Shown here: in pieces, positions 1 to 8,300 of the stretch
Position numbering within the stretch: the first letter of the stretch is position 1
Layout of the letters: every line of letters begins with the position of its first letter
NCBI GenBank assembly: GCA_017893485.1
Contig: CM030363.1
Location: 86,197,730 to 86,261,729 of the forward strand
Source: Hemerocallis citrina
Taxonomy: Eukaryota; Streptophyta; Magnoliopsida; Asparagales; Asphodelaceae
Length of the DNA stretch: 64,000 bases
Direction: 5' to 3'
The notes under the pieces: model-generated
What the model saw: only the letters and a program-made list of their open reading frames with translations
What the model was told of the DNA's origin: nothing
The model's database searches: none
Made by a program: the position numbers and the translations under genes

Positions 1-15
1 GATCGAAACCCTACT

Positions 16-55
<40 letters not shown>

Positions 56-1207
56 CGATAAACCCCCATATTCTGAGAATCCCTCCCGCTTTCCTTCTTC
101 GTCGATTGAAACCCTACTTCGATTCTCGATCGATCTCTCTCTCTTCGATTGGAAACCATCCTTCTCTGAGAATCGGTTCTCGTCATCTTTTCGTCGAAGC
201 TGATAGGCCTTCGATTTTACCTCTCTCCCGTCCTCTCTCTCGCCGTTAGGGTTTCGATTTGCTCCGAACGAACCCTACCTCCTTTTCGAGCGATCGGACG
301 GCGAAACCCTAGCCCCCAATCTTCCAAGCTACACCTCTCAGGTAATCTCAATTTCTAATCTTGTTTCCTTTTATAATCGTTCATTTTTAGTGTTAGAATT
401 ACTCTTTTTATTTCAGAAATTTAGTGTGACTAGGAGAAGGTGTTATTGTTTCTATGGGTTTGTTGCTAAAAGTATGTAATAGATAACAAGAGGGAAACTG
501 CTTGAGATGGTTTGGGCATGTTTAATGGAAACCCAGAAGAAGGTGTATAGAGAAATGAGAGGTAGTTGAAAACATGGAGATGTTTAAAAGTTGATTAGAA
601 GTCTTGACTTGGTTTGGGTGTGATTTCTCGAGAAGAGATCGGCTAATGACAGAGATTTATCAACTGGGTTAAGTATGAACAATCTTGCATACTTTTGAGT
701 TTTAGTAGTTTAGTATGAACTGGAGAAGGTAGGCTTTGTTGCTATGAAGTGCATACTAGATAGGGGATTTTGGGGGTTTTGGAGAGAAAAAGAAAAATCT
801 AATTAGACATTGGCATCGAGTTAGGATTGCGACGAAGATTAGGGGTTTCGCACTTTCTCTGAAGATTTTTTGGTGGGTTGTCACTATAAATGTTCTTTAT
901 ATGCACTAAAAAAAAACTCAAACTGTTTAACCCGAGCAGTCTTGTATCACTCAAAAAAAATAAATGTGTTTTTACTTGGGAATTGCGTGCAGGTAAAGTG
1001 TTTCACTCAAATGAAGTTTTACTTGGGAATTACTAGTTTATGTCTGTGGATTTTGTAGGTAATTTTTTTGCCCTATCTGTAATTATTGCTCTTTAATTCC
1101 AAGTATGTCCATATGTTAAATTAATCGTTATGTCTCTTAACTTCACCTTTATTCTCCACCCCGACATCTTCGAATCAGGTATAATTTTGTGAACATTTTT
1201 TTTTCCA
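1..1207 (+). repeat. Left arm of 1.2-kb inverted repeat
   Basis: Read on +, it starts with a CT-rich leader containing a (TC)n run (19-52) and several copies of a short AAACCCTA motif. A consensus splice donor (CTCTCAG/GTAATCTC) follows at about 341, then AT-rich intron-like DNA. The first third looks like the transcribed leader of a plant gene with an intron in its 5' UTR. The arm matches the reverse complement of 5700-6910 almost continuously, with a few substitutions and small indels. Homology stops near the T-run at 1197-1207. The arm is open at base 1, so the repeat probably extends outside the window. Confidence 0.85.
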
Positions 1208-1930
1208 TTACAAGCTTAAACACTTACCTGCACGACTAACTAAATAATCAGCCTACATTTTTTTCGCTGTGGAAGTCTAAACTGATTGTTGTGGATAATT
1301 AATGAATTTGAGCATTAGATAATTTAGACTTGTATGGATTTGTGCTGGTCTTAAATAGGGTAGAATGTTGCAAGAATAGTGAGGTCATGAGACTATATGA
1401 CCGATATAAATTTTAATTGCCAGGTTCAAGAGAAGGGGTATTTAGTTGTTCCTTTGGTACTTGTAAAAATTCATGTTTGTTGCTTTTGTTTTGATTCTGT
1501 TTTTATAATTTTGATCATTTGAGCTGTATTTGCTTATGGAGGTAAGGTAGTGCCTAATTTAGTTACGATGGTTATTTAGAATTTTTAACTGAAATCAAAT
1601 AAAATGTGTACCTCACCATATTTGATGACCATACATTCAGCACACAGACCAAGCTACTTTTATTATTAGCATTCAAACAAGTGAAGAAGTGATAACTATC
1701 CTAACTGTGTACATCACCATATTTGATGACTATAGATATGCTATAAGTCAAAGTTACACAGACCAAGCTACTTAATTTTGCTGGCGAATGGTGATATCAG
1801 TTGCTTGCTGAAAACATTGATGTAATAATGAGAATTGCAGTAGCCAAACTACTTTTGGCATTGACACCATATTTTGCATTGGAGAGTTTATTGCATAAGC
1901 TGTTCTACTATATAAATGTCTGTTTTGTAG

Positions 1931-2131
1931 ATACTATCCACACCGAAACCAAACTGGCATGAATACCCTCAGTGGACTCCCAAGAATCCCTCATCTACTG
2001 TTCCAAATCTCGATGCAAATGGTCTCGATTTGCTTTCCAAGATGTTGCTGTATGAGCCTTCAAAGAGGATTACTGCGAAGAAAGCTATGGATCACCCTTA
2101 CTTTGATGACTTGAAGAAAGAATACCTGTAG
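1931..2131 (+). pseudogene. Captured last exon of a B2-type cyclin-dependent kinase
   Basis: An open stretch of 66 codons plus TAG follows a good acceptor (TGTTTTGTAG at 1921-1930). It translates to the end of the kinase C-lobe, with NWHEYPQW, then [33 protein letters not shown] and a tail ending KKEYL. This is the C-terminal block of plant CDKB2 mitotic kinases; the NWHEYPQW and DGLDLL-type wording separates it from CDKA and CDKB1. In the full protein this part packs under the C-lobe and holds no ATP-site residue. No upstream kinase exons (PSTAIRE-type helix, HRD, DFG) were seen between 1 and 1930, so this is a fragment. It is uninterrupted, which suggests recent capture, and could serve as the last exon of a chimeric transcript from the left arm. 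Confidence 0.85.
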
Positions 2132-2868
2132 GTGTCTATCATGGACATGCTTTTTCGGTCTTGGTTCTTGCTTTTCTCAAGCAATTGGGATGGTCGATGA
2201 AAAGGGGCAATTGGGATGATCTGCGTACCAGCTGCAACAATTTTTTTTGTTTGTTATTTGATTTTCCGGTGTGTTGCTAAATTCGCGTTATTATGATGGT
2301 ATCAGTGTTTGTGGTTAGTTTATGATGCGACTGAAATTGTTTTTGCATGTTTTGTTGGATGGTTTAGCTAGAGATGTATAAACTATAATAACTTTATTCA
2401 TAATATCACCAAGTTCGCTTAAGCAAAGTTCCGCAATTATTTTATAATTTGTGCATATGCTTCGATGAATGAATGTTAGCCTGTGTGACTGCAATGCAAG
2501 TTCACTTTGAACAAAAAGGATTTTCACTTTCAATGTTGATAGATTGATGAATGGAATTTGCAGTAAGCCAATTTGTAATATTGCAGAGGTGTATTGATAA
2601 GATGAGCTTAATTGCGATTGTGCTAGCAGTAATTATATATGAGTTTTCAAGTTTCAAAGGAATTATGATACAAGGGTAAATACATTATTGAAGCTATGCA
2701 GCTATCATCGATAAGATTTTATACTATAATCGCTTGACGTAAATATTTACACTAATAACTACTTCACGCCCATAGTAAATATTTACACTAGTAAAAGAAT
2801 AAAGATAAATAGATAATTTAGTTGATTACGAAAGAACAAGAAAACATGCTTCAAATTGTAAGCAGCTG

Positions 2869-3169
2869 GTGACAGTAAGCAGCAGAGAACAAGGCAAATA
2901 TACAGATACCAATAATTCGTTATTTGTAGGATTAGCATTTGAGACTTGCAAGATATATCTTGAGCAGTCAACAATTTCCAGGTTTTTTACTTTTCGAAAT
3001 AGGGAAGACGAGAAAGTAATCATCAATGTCACAAGGGAGGAGCAACAATTCATGCTACTTAATATATGTACAACTGGCAAATCTAAGCAGAAGCTTTTAC
3101 AAGAGAAACTACAGTTGAATGATATCGCCATGACACCATATAGTGAAGTGAAACAAAAAGTAACCGCAG
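2869..3169 (+). pseudogene. Unrecognised captured exon-like segment
   Basis: A stretch of about 100 codons without stops ends at a good donor (ACCGCAG/GTATCT at 3163-3175). The reading frame also stays open for some codons upstream of 2869. The peptide looks like real coding sequence: charged, mixed composition, with segments such as FFTFRNREDEKVIINV and KQKLLQEKLQLND. I do not recognise the family. Its place between the CDKB2 and Derlin fragments suggests another captured piece. The opposite strand is also open for about 100 codons, but that translation is rich in Ser, Leu and Cys and less convincing. Confidence 0.35.
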
Positions 3170-3254
3170 GTATCTAAAAAAATGTTTAGGCCTCATATGA
3201 TTCAATATGTTTGGTATAAATAATAACACATTTTATCGCATTTTGGCCACTGTA

Positions 3255-3434
3255 TCAATCTTGGTGAAGATCCTCAGCTGGTGGGGCAAATCTTGCATCT
3301 CCCACAGGGACGACTACGGCCACATCATTTGTAAATAGTGACTTGATGAAAGTAGGGGTGTTTAGGAGGCGATGCCCAGTCATCCTTGGATACACATCTT
3401 CAAGGTAATAATAAGCATGACCAGCGATCATACC
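3255..3434 (-). pseudogene. Captured last exon of a plant Derlin
   Basis: On the minus strand, 59 codons plus TGA follow an acceptor (TGCATTATTAG at about 3445-3435). The peptide starts GMIAGHAYYYLEDVYPRM, continues through LLNTPTFIKSLF and ends APPAEDLHQD. This is the C-terminal part of plant Derlins, rhomboid-like pseudoproteases of the ER membrane that help retrotranslocate misfolded proteins in ERAD. The G-x3-GHxYY segment lies in the last transmembrane helix and the tail is cytosolic. No earlier Derlin exons were found nearby. The reading frame is intact, the orientation is opposite to the CDKB2 piece, and the retained acceptor shows capture at the DNA level. Confidence 0.85.
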
Positions 3435-4169
3435 CTAATAATGCAGGAAAATATAGTTAAACTAAAAAAAAATGTCACAACAAAATAACTGACTACAAGT
3501 TTTTAAAATAGCATGGTTTAACTAAAGCTTCTTGAAAATTCATTAGATGTGTGATAAAGTAATATACAGTAATTATATACGAAAGTACAGAAGAATTCGT
3601 AAAATGAAGCACTAATGGTTAAAGACTTTTGAGGGTTGTTTTTTTAACAAAATCTAAATCAAGAAAGATACAAACAAAAATTAGACAGATCTGATTCAAA
3701 CATATTCCCACACAGTAAAGCATGATTTAACAGATTCAAACATATTCCCACACAGTTAAGATTCATTAACTTGGATCAAGCAATCATGGACCTTGGGCCA
3801 AGTAATATAACAAAAAATGGGTATATAATTCACAAAAAATGAGAGAAATATCTAATCAAATTGAGAGAAATATCACAACAAATGAAACATAAAAAAGCAA
3901 GAATCTAAAATATGTAATCCTTACTAAATTTGCATGAGTTCTTAGTTTAGATTCAAAAACATGTCTAAGACACCTCAAACCAAAAATCAAAGATACAGGA
4001 AAATTTTATAAAAGGATAGAAGAAGTCCAAATAACAGCCAATGTGAGATGTATCTTATAAAATTTTATGAAAGGATAGAAGAAGTCGAAAGTTTTATAAG
4101 AGAGCATTGTAACATCATATATGATATATTTGTGTTCATAATCAATATTTAGAGTAATGGCACTGGGTG
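3435..4169. other. Gene-free AT-rich filler inside the composite element
   Basis: No coding pattern was recognised. It holds two short local duplications: about 24 bp at 3692-3715 and 3732-3755 (the block ending CCCACACAG), and about 27 bp at 4001-4027 and 4060-4086 (the block containing AAGGATAGAAGAAGTC). Parts may be introns of the Derlin or PPR donor genes. Confidence 0.6.
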
Positions 4170-4500
4170 AGATGTAACTTCAATAGCCATGCCTATCATG
4201 TCCCCCTTACATAGCCCTCTTATAATACAGACATGACAAGCATCATTCAAAAGGGGCAAAGTTCTCCTATATTCCTAAAAAACTTCTACTGCCTTGTCCA
4301 TCTTTCCTAGTTTACATTACCCATCAACCATTGTACAAAAAGTAACAAAATTTGCAGCCACACCATGGTTAGGCATTTCTTCAAAAAGTGCACAAGCATC
4401 TTCAACGGTGCTAAACCCTTCAACCATGTCTACCATGAACGAAGCTTTAATTAGTACATTATATGTAACAACATCTTTACTGATATTGGCTTCCTCCAAT
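4170..4500 (-). pseudogene. Captured pentatricopeptide-repeat (PPR) gene segment
   Basis: After an acceptor (TTTCTTTTATAG, 4512-4501) the minus strand reads about three PPR-like helical repeats. It includes DVVTYNVLIKA, then ACALFEEMPNHGV, TFCTMVDG, a stop, CKLGKMDKAVEVF, a second stop, and CHVCIIRGLCKGDM. P-class PPR proteins bind organellar RNA through such 35-residue repeats. The in-frame TAA after MVDG and TAG after EVF show that it is not functional. Similarity fades after MAIEV near 4170. Directly upstream on the same strand (4525-4680) lies a leader-plus-donor segment resembling the inverted arms, so the PPR piece sits where a second exon would be. Confidence 0.75.
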
Positions 4501-4524
4501 CTATAAAAGAAATGTAATTTGAAA

Positions 4525-4680
4525 TTGAGATTACCAGATAAGAACGTTTGGGGGCTAGGGTTTCTCTTCGAATCGCTAAGGAATCGTAACCCCAATCGCG
4601 ATTTGTGTTTGTCGTCGAAGAGAGAGGCAGAACCCACTGAGAGTAGAAATTGAAACCCTAACAAAAGGAAGCTGAAAATG
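4525..4680 (-). repeat. Third, partial copy of the arm leader
   Basis: On the minus strand this repeats the leader-to-donor part of the arms: a block with CCTAGCCCCCAA followed by a donor GGTAATCTCAATTT, as at 316-355 and in the right arm. The upstream part is diverged but keeps the TCGTCGAAGAGAGAG flavour. It lies just upstream of the PPR acceptor, giving a miniature leader-donor-acceptor-exon arrangement inside the element. Confidence 0.6.
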
Positions 4681-4900
4681 GGTAAGCTCAGAACAACTTT
4701 TATTGAACAAAAGGGTGAAGTATCAAATAATTTCAGCTCCCCAGCTCATAACAAATAGAAACTGAACATGAAGTTGAACAGCATCCATTAAAACTGAACA
4801 TGAAATTGTGTAAGCTAGAACAACAGAAACTGAACATGAAGTTAAAAATGTGTCAGCTCAGAACAACAGAAACTGAAAATGAAGTTCAAAATGTGTAAGG
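4669..4900. repeat. Roughly 40-bp degenerate tandem repeats
   Basis: About five imperfect copies of a unit with the core AGAAACTGAACATGAAGTT, near 4757, 4791, 4829 and 4869, alternating with GTGTAAGCTCAGAACAAC. No coding capacity was recognised. It lies between the PPR-associated leader and the 123-bp array. Confidence 0.6.
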
Positions 4901-5119
4901 TTAAGTGTTGAGGGCATTGGGGATTCCACAACATTCATTCATTTCTTCCTCATCTTCTCTCCCGCTCATTCCCCAAACTGTATTCAAATTTGCATAATTA
5001 TCATGGCACACAACCAAATATGCTTCAAAACAATAATTTCAATCTCCAAAAATAAATAGCCAACTTATATCAAAATGAATCTCATCATTGCCTACACACA
5101 CAACCGAAAGATAGGATTA

Positions 5120-5490
5120 ATTCATGATTGCCTACACACACAACCGTAAAGCTCAGATTATATTATTTCATCACTAGTCACTCCTATTAATCATTAAATT
5201 ATAGTGTGCAACTTCAGAAACATAATCAATCTCATCATCACTTATAACCAATGAGGAAAAATAAAGCTCATATAGGATTAATTCATCACCAGTCACTCCT
5301 ACAAATCATTAAATATATAAATCATAGTGTGCAACTTCAGAAACATAATCCATCTCATCATCACTTATAACCAATGAGGAAAAATAAAGCTCATATAGGA
5401 TTAATTCATCACTAGTCACTCCTACAAATCATTAAATAAATAAATCATAGTGTGCAACTTTAGAAACAAAATCCATCTCATCATCACTTG
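5120..5490. repeat. 123-bp tandem repeat array, about three copies
   Basis: The motif GTGTGCAACTTCAGAAAC recurs at 5204, 5327 and (slightly changed) 5450, a period of 123 bp. Between occurrences the sequence shares blocks such as AACCAATGAGGAAAAATAAAGC and CACTAGTCACTCCTAC. On the minus strand each unit contains a DDEMD-type peptide that also ends the exon-like segment just to the right, so the array seems to be an expansion of that exon edge plus flanking intron. Confidence 0.75.
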
Positions 5491-5624
5491 TAAAACTAGA
5501 ACCCAAGTTATCCAACGAGGAAGCAAACTCACAATCACATGAATATAACAGACTATTTGGGGAAGCGAATACTTTCCTGACATATTGTAGCTGATCATCT
5601 TGTTCCACACACTATTCTTGAGAT
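5471..5624 (-). pseudogene. Unrecognised captured exon-like segment
   Basis: The minus strand reads EQDDQLQYVRKVFASPNSLL, then CDCEFASSLDNLGSSFTSDD, in one frame, with a single stop near its start. The acidic, serine-rich composition looks like real coding sequence from a plant regulatory protein. The QYVRKVFAS part faintly recalls the DUF4378 region of LONGIFOLIA/TRM proteins, but this is weak. Its downstream end is duplicated in the 123-bp array. Confidence 0.3.
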
Positions 5625-5699
5625 GGACACATTACCTGACAAATTAATTTTCAAAGCAAGCAATTAATTTACAAAATAAACAATTTGAAAAAAAAAAAA

Positions 5700-6910
5700 T
5701 TGGAAAAAAAAATGTTCACAAAATTATACCTGATTCGAAGATGTCGGGGTGGAGAATGAAGGTGAAGTTAGAGACATAACGATTAATTTAACATATGGAC
5801 ATATTTGGAATTAAAGAGCAATAATTACAGATAGGGCAAAAAAAGTATTTATAATTATGTAAGACGCTTACCTACAAAATCCACAGACATAAACTAGTAA
5901 TTCCCAAGTAAAACTTCATTTGAGTGAAACACTTTACCTGCACGCAATTCCCAAGTAAAAACACATTTTGATACAAGACTGCTCGGGTTAAACAGCTTGA
6001 GTTTTTTTTGAGTGCATATAAAGAACATTTATAGTGACAACCCACCAAAAAATCTTCAGAGAAAGTGAGAAACCCCTAATCTTCGTCGCAATCCTAACTC
6101 GATGCCATTGTCTAATTAGATTTTTCTTTTTCTCTCCAAAACCCCAAAAATTCCCTATCTAGTATGCACTCCATAGCAACAAAGCCTACCTTCTCCAGTT
6201 CATACTAAACTACTAAAACTCAAAAGTATACAAGATTGTTCATACTTAACCCAGTTGATAAATCTCTGTCATTAGCCGATCTCTTCTCGAGAAATTACAC
6301 CCAAACCAAGTCAAGACTTCTAATCAACTTTTAAACATCTCCATGTTTTCAACTACCTCTCATTTCTCTATACACCTTCTTCTGGGTTTCCATTAAACAT
6401 GCCCAAACCATCTCAAGCAGTTTCCCTCTTGTTATCTATTACATACTTTTAGCAACAAACCCATAGAAACAATAACATCTTCTCCTAGTCACACTAAATT
6501 TCTGAAATAAAAAGAGTAATTCTAACACTAAAAATGAATGATTATAAAAGGAAACAAGATTAGAAATTGAGATTACCTGAGAGGTGTAGCTTGGAAGATT
6601 GGGGGCTAGGGTTTCGCCGTCCGATCGCTCGAAAGGAGGTAGGGTTCGTTCGGAGCAAATCGAAACCCTAACGGCGAGAGAGAGGACGGGAGAGAGGTAA
6701 AATCGAAGGCCTATCGGCTTCGACGAAAAGACGACGAGAACCGATTCTCAGGGAAGGATGGTTTCCCGTCGAAGAGAGAGAGATCGATCGAGAATCGAAG
6801 TAGGGTTTCGATCGACGAAGAAGGAGAGCGGGAGGGATTCTCAGAATATGGGGGTTTATCGTCGAAGAGAGAGGGAGAGAGAGAAAGAGATATGAAGTAG
6901 GGTTTCGATC
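5700..6910 (-). repeat. Right arm of 1.2-kb inverted repeat
   Basis: Reverse-complement partner of 1-1207. Read on the minus strand it runs from the GATCGAAACCCTA leader (6910) through the same splice donor (about 6575) to the A-run at 5701-5712. Both arms therefore point their leader and donor inward. It differs from the left arm by scattered substitutions and short indels, for example a shorter A-rich stretch near 5965 and a shorter (GA)n run. A further 80 bp (6911-6990) may still belong to the element. Confidence 0.85.
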
Positions 6911-6965
6911 GAGGAAAGAGTGTGCGGGAGGGAGAGAGCTGAGAATGTTTTGAAGAAAGAATCAG

Positions 6966-6990
6966 AGAGAAATGACCATTTTATCCCTCA
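6966..6990. other. Candidate right terminus of the composite element
   Basis: The sequence GAGAGAAATGACCATTTTAT followed by CCCTC lies 55 bp outside the confirmed arm. Read inward on the minus strand it becomes GAGGGATAAAATGGTCATTT, which has the look of Mutator-like termini (a GA-rich start with a CCATT-type core). The left counterpart is outside the window, so this is only a candidate. Confidence 0.3.
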
Positions 6991-7019
6991 GAAAAAGACA
7001 GTTGAGCGGGATCAAATCT

Positions 7020-7058
7020 GAGCCGTCTGAACGATCTGAACCGCGATCAGACGGCTCA
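7020..7058. repeat. Small perfect inverted repeat, 11-bp arms
   Basis: GAGCCGTCTGA at 7020-7030 pairs with TCAGACGGCTC at 7048-7058. It lies between the candidate end of the composite element and the microsatellite. No function is evident. Confidence 0.7.
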
Positions 7059-7109
7059 AAAACCCAGCTCCCGATAAGGATTTCAGCTTCCCAGCTCTTA
7101 ATAGACTTA

Positions 7110-7110
<1 letters not shown>

Positions 7111-7176
<66 letters not shown>
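7111..7176. repeat. (TC)n-(TA)n microsatellite
   Basis: A TC run passes through TATC into a pure TA run ending at 7176, directly abutting the MITE that follows. Confidence 0.95.
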
Positions 7177-7180
<4 letters not shown>

Positions 7181-7497
7181 AAAACCCCACTAAACTTTGG
7201 GCCATTTTTAAAAAACCGCACTAAGTTTTTTTTATGAGAAAAACCGCACAAAACTATAGTTTTAAAAAACTCACTTTAACGGAGTTATGTTTCCGTTAGG
7301 CTAAATTTTAAAAAAAAACCACTTTCGTTTGTCATTTTTGTTTAAAAAAACATCACTTAACTAATCAGATATTTAAATAAACCCTCATGAACTAACCCTA
7401 ACCCTTACCCTAACTCTGTCAGTGTGTGTTTTTTTAAACTAAAGTTTTGTGCGGTTTTTTTAAAATGGCCCAAAGTTCAGTGTGGTTTTTTTAAATT

Positions 7498-7502
<5 letters not shown>
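7177..7502. mobile_element. MITE-like element with long inverted ends
   Basis: The left end (CCCCACTAAACTTTGGGCCA) is mirrored by the right end (TGGCCCAAAGTTCAGTGTGG). Next inside, AAAAAACCGCAC is mirrored by GTGCGGTTTTTT. The inverted ends span about 60-70 bp, the element is about 326 bp and encodes nothing. It lies between TA runs, which fits a TA target preference but hides the exact duplication. Confidence 0.7.

Positions 7503-7560
<58 letters not shown>
7503..7560. repeat. (TA)n microsatellite
   Basis: About 58 bp of pure TA dinucleotide between two MITEs. Confidence 0.95.
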
Positions 7561-7565
<5 letters not shown>

Positions 7566-7732
7566 TAAGGGATATGAGCAACTTGCTCATTTAATAAATG
7601 AGCAAGTGATTATGTGGCATGCATGTGATACATTGGACAACTAACCCTTTTAAGGATTTTCCAATCACATGCAGGCCACATCATCAATTGCTCATTTACT
7701 AAATGAGGAAGTTGCTCATATTCCTTTTACCC
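7561..7732. mobile_element. Palindromic MITE, copy 1
   Basis: This 172-bp element starts GGGTATAAGGGATATGAGCA and ends with the near reverse complement (TGCTCATATTCCTTTTACCC). The nested ACTTGCTCATTTAATAAATG part makes it almost a full palindrome at each end. There are no genes in it. It is flanked by TA runs and followed 18 bp later by a second copy. Confidence 0.75.
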
Positions 7733-7750
7733 ATATATATATATATATAT

Positions 7751-7929
7751 GGGTAAAAGGGATATGAGCAACTTGCTCATTTAGTAAATGAGCAATTGAT
7801 TATGTGACGTGCATGTGATACATTGGACAACTAAACCTTTTAAGGATTTTCCAATCACATGCATGCCACATCATCAATTGCTTATTTACTAAATGAGCAT
7901 AAATGAGCAAGTTGCTCATATCCCTTTTT

Positions 7930-7932
<3 letters not shown>
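7751..7932. mobile_element. Palindromic MITE, copy 2
   Basis: A 182-bp direct copy of the element at 7561-7732, in the same orientation and separated by a TA run. It carries small differences and a short duplicated AAATGAGCAT block near its right end (about 7890-7905). Two copies side by side suggest insertion of one next to the other at the same TA-rich target, or tandem duplication. Confidence 0.75.
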
Positions 7933-7968
<36 letters not shown>

Positions 7969-7973
<5 letters not shown>

Positions 7974-8264
7974 ACTATTATAATGGGAGAAGGGGTTAGT
8001 GTCATTGGTCACCGGCTGTCATTTTGTCAACACGTGCAGCGCACGTGTTAATTTTTTTTTTAATCCTTTTCATTTCCCTCCCCATTTTTTCACATGCAAC
8101 GCACGTGTATAATACTAGATTTTTTTGGAGTCCTTTTCATTCTCCTTCCCATTTTCCACACGTGCGAAAAAAAACACGTGCAACGCACGTGTTGGTAGGT
8201 TTTTTTTTTTTTTTTTGGTCTTTTTTCTTCTTCCTCCATGTGCATCGCTAGTGCATGATACTAG
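7969..8264 (+). mobile_element. Short non-autonomous Helitron
   Basis: The element begins TCTCTACTATTATAATGGG and ends ATGATACTAG, placed exactly between an A (7968) and a T (8265). This matches the plant Helitron rule: 5' TC, 3' CTRR, insertion between A and T, no target duplication. A degenerate hairpin (CATGTGCATCGCTAGTGCATG) sits just before the 3' end, and earlier CACGTGCAACGCACGTG palindromes lie inside. At about 296 bp it has no coding capacity. A second CTAG at 8115-8118 is a less likely end, because it is followed by A rather than T. Confidence 0.7.
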
Positions 8265-8275
8265 TATATATATAT

Positions 8276-8300
8276 GGAGAGAGAGAGAGAGAGAGAGAGA
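8276..8300. repeat. (GA)n microsatellite
   Basis: About 25 bp of GA repeats directly downstream of the Helitron. Confidence 0.9.

Larger units (their letters stand above)
1..6990. mobile_element. Pack-MULE-like composite element with captured gene fragments
   Basis: Seen: about 1.2 kb at the window start reappears in inverted orientation at 5700-6910, and the 4.5 kb between holds pieces of at least three unrelated plant genes (CDKB2 last exon on +, Derlin last exon and PPR segment on -). Splice sites are kept at the edges of the pieces, so genomic DNA rather than mRNA was captured. Known: Mutator-like Pack-MULEs carry host gene fragments between terminal inverted repeats, though these are usually a few hundred bases long. 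No transposase is visible, so the element would be non-autonomous. The left end is outside the window, so the target-site duplication cannot be tested. The alternative is an inverted segmental duplication of one promoter region around a repeat-rich spacer. Confidence 0.6.

Noticed and set aside
870..1058. 62-codon frame in the left inverted arm
   Set aside because: It is not conserved in the right arm, where indels break it, and the region looks like an intron.
7392..7414. Telomere-like CTAACCCTAACCCTTACCCTAA run
   Set aside because: It is only three to four degenerate units inside a MITE; no array, so chance or local slippage is enough.
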